From Helicobacter anseris (GTDB taxonomy: Bacteria > Campylobacterota > Campylobacteria > Campylobacterales > Helicobacteraceae): DNA of 64,000 nt. The position numbers and the translations under genes were made by a program. The notes under the pieces were generated by a model. That model worked only from the letters and a program-made list of their open reading frames with translations. It searched no databases and was not told the DNA's origin. Below are positions 58,092-64,000 of this stretch, in pieces. The stretch is taken from contig NZ_NXLX01000003.1 of assembly GCF_003364335.1 (NCBI RefSeq), positions 1 to 64,000 on the forward strand, written 5' to 3'. Position 1 is the stretch's first letter. Each line of letters begins with the position of its first letter.

Positions 58092-58100
58092 AATATATCA
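58092..58100 (-). promoter_or_regulatory. Extended -10 promoter for oorDABC
   Basis: TGA-TATATT on minus in the 103-base gap between mltG and oorD, 64 bases before the oorD ATG. Confidence 0.4.
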
Positions 58101-58131
58101 TAAGTTATGCAAATTAAATAAACACTGCAAA

Positions 58132-59064
58132 TTATTTAATATTTTTTTGATGCTCTGTGTATGTCCTGCTAAAACTATGTGTTCCATTTTTATTTTTTAC
58201 AAAAAAGAGATAGTCGACCCTTGCAGGATTTATAGCAGCCTTTATCGCATCAATACTCACACTACCAACAGGATTCTTTGGAATGCCTTTATTTTTATAT
58301 GTATTAAACTCACTCATATCCTGCCTAATCCTCTGTGCACTTACCTTGGTATGAGAATATTTACCATAGTTTAAACTTCCATCCATTTGCAATGGCATAC
58401 CTTTTTTTATCCTATTATAAATTACCGCACTCACAATAGGCATTTCTTCAATATTTGCAGCCTCTTTTTGTATAATTGAAGCAATGCTTACATATCTAAA
58501 CCACTGCTTTTGATCATAAATACCTAAAACTTTGATGGCAAGCTGTCTGTGTCTTTCCATGGAACGTTCAACCAAATATTGCATCAAAAAATCAGCACTA
58601 GCCCCCATAGGAAGTTTATAAGTATCAGCAAAAATAACTCCATCTTGATAAGATGCATATTTTTCAAATGCCTTTTGCAAATCCTCAACCTTTAAATCAA
58701 AATTTTCAGACAACAAAAGATTAAAAAAATACATGGTTTCTCCAGGGATTAGCGTTACATCCCTTAAAGCAGCTTTTGATTTTGTTAGTGCATATAAAAA
58801 ATCTATTTTACTCAAATAATTATTCCCAATATCAATAAAACCACTTTGCGGTCTCCCAATAAATCGCAAAAAAAATCTATCAAATCTATTAACATCATAT
58901 CCATTATTAGAGAGGTGTGTTATAATTGAGGCAATAGATCCTTTTGGAATAAAAATATTTTTTTCAGAAGCAACAGTTGTATTAAAATAAAATATTACGG
59001 TAAAAATAATGAGTAAAATCAAATCAAAGAAAATACTAAGTCTTGTTATATTTTTTCTAGTCAT
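58132..59064 (-). CDS. mltG: Endolytic transglycosylase MltG
   Basis: 310 residues. Cuts nascent peptidoglycan glycan strands. One membrane anchor (about 12-28), then the LysM-like and YceG core. Likely catalytic Glu201 in SIIQKEAAN; LPMGASADF, LQMDGSLNYG and PKNPVGSVSIDAIKAAINPA are family blocks. ATG 59064 has AGGA before it and overlaps the plus-strand AsmA-like start by 56 bases. Confidence 0.92.
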   Translation of the reverse strand: MTRKNITRLSIFFDLILLIIFTVIFYFNTTVASEKNIFIPKGSIASIITHLSNNGYDVNRFDRFFLRFIGRPQSGFIDIGNNYLSKIDFLYALTKSKAALRDVTLIPGETMYFFNLLLSENFDLKVEDLQKAFEKYASYQDGVIFADTYKLPMGASADFLMQYLVERSMERHRQLAIKVLGIYDQKQWFRYVSIASIIQKEAANIEEMPIVSAVIYNRIKKGMPLQMDGSLNYGKYSHTKVSAQRIRQDMSEFNTYKNKGIPKNPVGSVSIDAIKAAINPARVDYLFFVKNKNGTHSFSRTYTEHQKNIK

Positions 59065-61939
59065 TTTTATCCTATTTTTTAGCTTTTATAAGATTTTATC
59101 ACATGGTATCAATATTCAAAAGCTGTCTCTTGGTAAAGTCACTCTAGAAAAATTGTATCTAAAACTTGATAATAAATTTATCCTAGAGCTTGACAAACTT
59201 AATATACAAGAATTGTTAAAAAGCCCTAGTAACAATGCTATTGATATTGAAGATATTAGTAAAAAAATCAAATATTTTACTTGGGGTATTGCCTATTTTC
59301 AAAAGCTATTTATTAAACAAATTATCCTTGACAAACAAAATACAGCTAGCATTTTGTTTGATGGGAAGCAATACCAATTACTTTTCCCAAATATTGAAGC
59401 AAAGTTTAATATACAAGAAGATTCCAATCATTTAAATCTAGAAATAGTAAAACTTGCATTAAAAAATTTCAAATTAGATGTTAAAGGAAAAATCATCTAT
59501 ATTCCAATCAAACATGAAATAGCTTTTGACTTCGCCTTAAACCATCAAGAAAACAAAATTGGTCTGCAAACTCAAGGTATTACAGACTTAAAAAATATAA
59601 GCATGAAAATAAAAAGCTCTTCTTTCTCATCTTTAAATTTTTTAAAGCCCTATCTCCTAGGTATCAATAATCAATCTCTCAAAGAATGGCTTTTTGAAAA
59701 AGTTTTTTTTGATAATGCCAGAATAGAAAAATTTAACTTTGCAACAATCCTAACACAAAAAGGCTTTTTAAGTGGGATTGAAAAGACCCTTGATGCAAAA
59801 ATTACAATAAAATCCGCAGAAGTTACTCTATTTAACGACTTAGATCCCATACGCTCACAAGAAGTAATTGCAAGTTTTCAAAACAAAAAACTTACTTTAG
59901 AGCTCAATCACCCCACATATGGAGAAACAAACTTGGATGGTTCCAAACTTGAGTTTGAAAATTTTTTACGCCACCCAAAAATTAGTATTTTTATCAAATC
60001 ACCATCTTTTTCTTATAGCTCTAATATTCTAGATATTTTGAAGCACTATAATATACAAATTCCTATCCAATCTTTAGATTCCAAACTTATTGCTGATTTG
60101 AAACTTACATTACAATTTTTGAAAAATAGCCAATTATTAGTAAATTTTGGAGGAAATCTCAAAACCTCAAACTCTAATATTGAAATTTTCCATATTCCCT
60201 TATATGCAAAATATACCGATGTAACATTTGACATTACTCCTCAATATAAATTCATTTATATAAAAGCTCAAGATGCTTTCTATTATAATATTTTAAACTC
60301 CAATTTAGATGGTGTTTTAGATTTAGAAAAATATACCTACAAAACACGTCTTAGTATTACTAAAGCCCAAATTAACACAAATCAAGAAATAAATTTTTCA
60401 AAACCCTTCTCAAACAAAGTGATTCCAACAGAAGATACACAAGAAAATATAGAAAATAACAATTTTGATTTTACAAAAGATATCAATACCCTAGCACCAA
60501 TTGAACTTAAAAAACTCGTGCTTGCCTCAATTAAGGAAGATGAAAAACCATATACTCAAGATTTGCTTTACATTCCTCAGGAAGAAAACATCATTACGGA
60601 CCTTGAGGTAGATTTTAGCAATAGTGATAATATTGTAGCAACATTACCAGACTTTAAAATCAACCTTAATATTCAAAAAGATAACTTTATTATTGCCTTG
60701 GATGATTTTTCAAAAATTAGCACCTACTCTCCCTTACTAAATCATCTAGATATCAAAAATGGCAATGCAAAAATCACTACTAGCAACTTTAAAGATTTTG
60801 ATTTTATTTTTACCTTTGACAATCTCACTCTTCCACTTTATGATACCAATAGATCATCTGTTAATAGCCTAGATTTCAGTGGATTTATCAAAGATGATGT
60901 TATTCAAATTCATAGTTTGGATAAAAATATATCTTTTATTAGAAAAAATTCTCAAAATAAAATTCAGATTAAAAATTATAATTTTAATATGGATGAGTTT
61001 TTTGATAGCAAGATTCCTGCAATACAACAGGCATTGCATGGTGACAATAGCGGAAAATCACCCACAAAAGAACAAGTAGCCAATAAACTAGAATTCTTAA
61101 AACAAAAACATCGATACGAAAGACAGCACAATATAAAACCCCAAATGACAAATATTGAAATATCCAACATGCATATTTACTATAAAGACTACATTATCCC
61201 AACAGAAGACATCAATATCCGTTTTAGAGATCAGAGAATACTTGCTGATCTCACGTATAAAAATGGTATTGCTAATCTTGACTTTATTGATGGTGATATT
61301 TATATCAAGGCAAGCAATTTTAGTGCGGATTTTATCAATTCAGTGGCACAAAAAAAGATTTTTAATGGAGGATTATTCACACTAATTGGCGCATATAAAA
61401 ACAAAACATTTAATGGAGAATTAAAGATTCAAAATACACTATTTGAAAATTTTGTTGTTTTACAAAATATTATCAATCTTATTGACACAGTTCCATCACT
61501 CATTGTATTTAAAAATCCAAACCTAGGAGCAAAAGGCTATCAAGTATCTCAAGGGAATGTTATTTTTGGATTGAATGAAAAATACTTAGGCTTAGAAAAA
61601 ATCCATCTTATAGGAGATTCGATGGATATAGATGGTAATGGCATTATACAACTCAGCAATAAAGAAGTAAATGTTAATCTTGAAATATCTACAATAAAAA
61701 ATTTTAGTAATATTTTGAGTAAAATACCTATTGTTGGCTATCTAATATTAGGTGATGAAGGGAAAATATCAACAAATCTAACAATAAATGGAACCCTAGA
61801 TAACCCAAAAACAAGTGTTAGTCTAGCAGAAGATGTAATTACTGCTCCATTTAATATTTTACGCAGAATTTTCACCCCTATTGATTTAATGGTGGATGAA
61901 ATAAAAAATGAAATAAAAGATGATGATTACAGAAAATAA
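59009..61939 (+). CDS. AsmA/YhdP-like large membrane-anchored protein
   Basis: 976 residues with one N-terminal membrane helix (about 10-28). A long periplasmic region of beta-rich repeats follows, ending in an AsmA-like C-terminal domain (about 770-930, NGNGIIQLSNKEVNVNLEISTIKNF and LSKIPIVGYLILGDEGKISTNLTINGTLDNP), as in YhdP/TamB-type phospholipid-transfer proteins. A homologue lies at this place in H. pylori. ATG 59009 lies inside the mltG 5' end. Bridge-like lipid transfer between membranes is inferred. Confidence 0.8.
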   Translation: MSKIKSKKILSLVIFFLVIFILFFSFYKILSHGINIQKLSLGKVTLEKLYLKLDNKFILELDKLNIQELLKSPSNNAIDIEDISKKIKYFTWGIAYFQKLFIKQIILDKQNTASILFDGKQYQLLFPNIEAKFNIQEDSNHLNLEIVKLALKNFKLDVKGKIIYIPIKHEIAFDFALNHQENKIGLQTQGITDLKNISMKIKSSSFSSLNFLKPYLLGINNQSLKEWLFEKVFFDNARIEKFNFATILTQKGFLSGIEKTLDAKITIKSAEVTLFNDLDPIRSQEVIASFQNKKLTLELNHPTYGETNLDGSKLEFENFLRHPKISIFIKSPSFSYSSNILDILKHYNIQIPIQSLDSKLIADLKLTLQFLKNSQLLVNFGGNLKTSNSNIEIFHIPLYAKYTDVTFDITPQYKFIYIKAQDAFYYNILNSNLDGVLDLEKYTYKTRLSITKAQINTNQEINFSKPFSNKVIPTEDTQENIENNNFDFTKDINTLAPIELKKLVLASIKEDEKPYTQDLLYIPQEENIITDLEVDFSNSDNIVATLPDFKINLNIQKDNFIIALDDFSKISTYSPLLNHLDIKNGNAKITTSNFKDFDFIFTFDNLTLPLYDTNRSSVNSLDFSGFIKDDVIQIHSLDKNISFIRKNSQNKIQIKNYNFNMDEFFDSKIPAIQQALHGDNSGKSPTKEQVANKLEFLKQKHRYERQHNIKPQMTNIEISNMHIYYKDYIIPTEDINIRFRDQRILADLTYKNGIANLDFIDGDIYIKASNFSADFINSVAQKKIFNGGLFTLIGAYKNKTFNGELKIQNTLFENFVVLQNIINLIDTVPSLIVFKNPNLGAKGYQVSQGNVIFGLNEKYLGLEKIHLIGDSMDIDGNGIIQLSNKEVNVNLEISTIKNFSNILSKIPIVGYLILGDEGKISTNLTINGTLDNPKTSVSLAEDVITAPFNILRRIFTPIDLMVDEIKNEIKDDDYRK

Positions 61940-61969
61940 TATACATATAAAAAATAAAAAGAGTTATAA

Positions 61970-62203
61970 ATGAATCTAATTGAATCTACAATAAATACAC
62001 CCTATGAAGTAATTGCTATTGATAGCAATGATGACAAATTAATTACAAGATTATTGTCTTTTGGAATTACAAAAGGTAGCATTATCACTCCTTTATACTT
62101 TTCCATAAAAAAATCCACACTTGCAATATCAGTACAACAATCTCAAATTGCTTTAAGATATTCTGAAGCAAGCAGAATTATCATAGAACCAATCAATGAC
62201 TAA
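61970..62203 (+). CDS. FeoA-like protein
   Basis: 77 residues, the SH3-like FeoA domain (YEVIAIDSNDDKLITRLLSFGITKGSIITPL pattern: variable start, then LxxFGIxxG). FeoA assists FeoB-type iron(II) uptake, but no feoB is next to it; other small FeoA proteins act as regulators. The end overlaps nth by eight bases. Confidence 0.78.
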   Translation: MNLIESTINTPYEVIAIDSNDDKLITRLLSFGITKGSIITPLYFSIKKSTLAISVQQSQIALRYSEASRIIIEPIND

Positions 62204-62834
62204 ACAACAAAAAGCCACATTGATTAAACAAGCCTTGCTTGAACATTTTGTTGCACCAAAAACAGAGTTAAAATATAATAATATCTTTGAGCTGCTTGTT
62301 TGTGTTATGCTTTCTGCTCAATGTACTGATAAAAGAGTAAATATTGTAACCCCTAGTGTATTTGCCAAATATCCCACAGTTCAAAAACTAGCAAATGCAA
62401 ACTTGGAAGAATTAAAACTCCTTATTCATTCTATTTCTTTTTTTAATAATAAAGCTCATAATCTCATCTTGATGGCCAAACAAGTTATGGAACGATTCAA
62501 TGGAGTTATCCCCAACAATCAAGAAGATTTAAAAAGTCTTGCTGGAGTCGGTCAAAAAACTGCAAATGTAGTTTTAATAGAGTATTTTGAAGCAAATCTT
62601 ATGGCTGTGGATACCCATGTATTTAGAACATCACATCGACTTGGTTTAAGCAATGCCAAAACAACATTGCAAACAGAATTGGATCTAACAAAACTATTTA
62701 AAACAGATCTTGATAAATTACATCAAGCTATGGTGCTTTTTGGGAGATACACATGTAAGGCGATAAAACCTATTTGCGATCAATGTTTTTTGCATAATTT
62801 TTGTAAAACAAAGAAAAATTTCAAACCTTCCTAA
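62196..62834 (+). CDS. nth: Endonuclease III
   Basis: 212 residues. DNA glycosylase/AP lyase for oxidised pyrimidines. Helix-hairpin-helix LAGVGQKTANVV with catalytic Lys121, catalytic Asp139 in AVDTHVFR, and the 4Fe-4S ligands Cys187, Cys194, Cys197 and Cys203 (C-X6-C-X2-C-X5-C). Overlaps feoA and is followed by the chemotaxis/flagellar pair, the H. pylori order. Confidence 0.96.
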   Translation: MTKQQKATLIKQALLEHFVAPKTELKYNNIFELLVCVMLSAQCTDKRVNIVTPSVFAKYPTVQKLANANLEELKLLIHSISFFNNKAHNLILMAKQVMERFNGVIPNNQEDLKSLAGVGQKTANVVLIEYFEANLMAVDTHVFRTSHRLGLSNAKTTLQTELDLTKLFKTDLDKLHQAMVLFGRYTCKAIKPICDQCFLHNFCKTKKNFKPS

Positions 62835-62841
62835 AAAAAGA

Positions 62842-62847
62842 TATAAT
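62842..62847 (+). promoter_or_regulatory. -10 element for cheX-fliN
   Basis: TATAAT at 62842-62847, 31 bases before the TTG start; a GGGGG-rich site lies between. Confidence 0.45.
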
Positions 62848-62878
62848 ATTTAAAAATCCATTGAATGGGGGATAAACC

Positions 62879-63280
62879 TTGAATATCTTCAGAAATAGCT
62901 TTATTGATGTTGTTGAAAAAACTATATGCATCACTCCAGAAGAATCTCTTCTGGCACTCAAGGAAGGTTATATTTCGAGTATAGAAATTCTTGAAAGTGG
63001 TATTGTTATCTATATTGTTACAAATAAAGATTTTTTAAGGCTTTTGTCCATTAAACTGCTTGCTGAAGACAATCCTGATGAAGAAACACTTGAGGATCTC
63101 TCCAAAGAATTTACCAATCTTATAACAGGAAGAGCAAAGGTTTTATTACAAGAAAAAGGTAGGAGTTTTACTATCTCTACACCAACTTTCTATCATGATA
63201 AAATTATGGAAAACTATAATAATGGTGTGCATTTTCATATAGATGATGCTCATTGCAGTATATTTATGAGAGGAGCATAA
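62879..63280 (+). CDS. CheX/CheC-like chemotaxis phosphatase candidate
   Basis: 133 residues. The start is TTG 62879 with a GGGGG ribosome-binding site; no ATG fits. Keeps the CheX/CheC catalytic pattern E-X2-N (KEFTNLITGRAKVLL) with a later Pro (STPTF) at about the normal spacing. CheX removes phosphate from CheY. It directly precedes fliN, so a switch-complex role is likely. Confidence 0.7.
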   Translation: MNIFRNSFIDVVEKTICITPEESLLALKEGYISSIEILESGIVIYIVTNKDFLRLLSIKLLAEDNPDEETLEDLSKEFTNLITGRAKVLLQEKGRSFTISTPTFYHDKIMENYNNGVHFHIDDAHCSIFMRGA

Positions 63281-63285
63281 ATCCA

Positions 63286-63630
63286 ATGAAAAAAAAATCT
63301 GCATTTGGTGTATATGACCAAAAAGAACAAGAATTGACAACATATCTTGATGATATGATTCAAAGCTATGAAGGACTTTTGGATATCGAGGCAGTATTTA
63401 CAGCAGAACTAGGATCCACAAAACTAACTCTAAAGGAAATATTAAATTTTGAAAGAGGTAGTGTAATTGACTTGGAAAAACCTGCTGGAGAAAGTGTTGA
63501 TGTATTTATCAACACTAGAATAGTTGGTAAAGGCGAAGTAATGGTATATGAAAAAAATCTTGCAATACGACTTAATGAAATTTTAGATTCTGATGCGATT
63601 GTATATTATCTCACCAAAGAAACTCAATGA
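63286..63630 (+). CDS. fliN: Flagellar motor switch protein FliN
   Basis: 114 residues from ATG 63286 with AGGAG ten bases upstream; the frame could extend to TTG/ATT codons but that would overlap the cheX-like gene. SpoA/FliN domain: VFTAELGSTKLTLKEILNFERGSVIDLEKPAGESVDVFIN and later VGKGEVMV. C-ring base. Overlaps the last gene by four bases (ATGA). Confidence 0.93.
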   Translation: MKKKSAFGVYDQKEQELTTYLDDMIQSYEGLLDIEAVFTAELGSTKLTLKEILNFERGSVIDLEKPAGESVDVFINTRIVGKGEVMVYEKNLAIRLNEILDSDAIVYYLTKETQ

Positions 63631-64000
63631 AATATCTCTACATCCTTATAATTACTAGTATTACATTACTCTCAAATGATTTAACACATATAAAAATTAC
63701 TACTCACAATAACAATATCAATCTTGAACTTACTTTTTCAGAAACATTAGATCGGAAAAATATTTTTCAAGAAAAAAAATCTATTAAGATACAAAAAGTT
63801 ACACCTATTAAAGCTATTGAAAAAAAATTACAAGCAAACAATGCTACTTTATATATCAACTCTACGCACAATACACTTCATATTTCAATCAATTCATTAA
63901 AATCATATAGCACAGAGTATAAAGTACAGAAAAATAAAATAAAGATATCTTTTAATCATTTATCAAATAAACAAAATTTTTCTACACAATATTTCATTGT
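63627..64000 (+). CDS. Partial secreted or periplasmic protein, unrecognised
   Basis: Runs off the right edge; 124 codons are visible. Starts MKYLYILIITSITLLS, a signal peptide, then a polar part with many Ile, Lys and Asn. The ATG overlaps the fliN stop (ATGA). An AMIN-like domain is possible. No call on function. Confidence 0.6.
   Translation, partial: MKYLYILIITSITLLSNDLTHIKITTHNNNINLELTFSETLDRKNIFQEKKSIKIQKVTPIKAIEKKLQANNATLYINSTHNTLHISINSLKSYSTEYKVQKNKIKISFNHLSNKQNFSTQYFI

Overview
This is an AT-rich chromosomal window from a Helicobacter that is not H. pylori. Species was not determined. The genus call rests on proteins I recognise as close to H. pylori ones (FlaB, NikR, Mqo, HugZ, XerH, OorDABC) and on several conserved gene blocks: maf-flaB-topA-radical SAM; dxs-fliH-fliG-fliF-hisC; nikR / exbB-exbD-tonB; and oorDABC-mltG-AsmA-like-nth-fliN. 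Features not typical of H. pylori are a monomeric isocitrate dehydrogenase, an ABC-3 metal importer, an McrBC restriction locus and very large autotransporters. I found no rRNA, tRNA, CRISPR array or insertion sequence. No stretch without a gene exceeds about 300 bases; the largest gap is the divergent promoter region 1857-2140.

Layout. 1-1856 (minus) is the 5' part of a large autotransporter. Its reading frame is broken by a G10 tract just after the start codon, so it looks like a contingency locus caught OFF. gpmI follows at 2141-3613 (plus). A compact minus-strand run from 13540 down to 3614 carries flaB (own sigma-54 promoter), a Maf flagellin-glycosylation factor, an ArsC/Spx-like protein, an NlpC/P60 lipoprotein, and metal-importer genes znuA, znuC and znuB with mqo inserted between znuC and znuB, then a 55-residue membrane protein and an outer-membrane protein. 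topA and a radical SAM gene read rightward (13680-16795). Then come dxs, flagellar fliHGF, hisC, a PHP histidinol phosphatase, rsfS, nadD and nikR on minus. From 25606 rightward lie exbB-exbD-tonB, two acyltransferase-like genes, a Fur-box-preceded TonB-dependent receptor and hugZ, which together look like an iron/heme acquisition region.

31579-37277 (minus) holds mcrC, a frameshifted mcrB and monomeric icd. Next are an EamA transporter (plus), and a carotenoid-isomerase-like FAD enzyme, a DUF2147 protein and lactate permease (all minus). XerH is on plus with a possible difH site in front of it. A molybdopterin operon with ribA at its head (ribA-moeA-moaD-moaE-mobB-mogA-moaC) runs leftward from 47408. 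YhcH-like and asd genes follow.

49151-51532 is a second, intact autotransporter with a tandem NPD linker and an unusual tail after the barrel. tsf and rpsB, a UPF1-like helicase, oorCBAD and mltG are on minus. The last block reads rightward: a 976-residue AsmA-like protein whose start overlaps the mltG start, feoA, nth, a CheX-like protein, fliN and a partial gene at the edge.

The strongest leads are the OFF-phase G10 autotransporter, the A7 frameshift in mcrB, the mqo-in-znu operon with its unannotated small membrane protein, and the autotransporter with a post-barrel tail. I did not find a clearly new multi-gene system.
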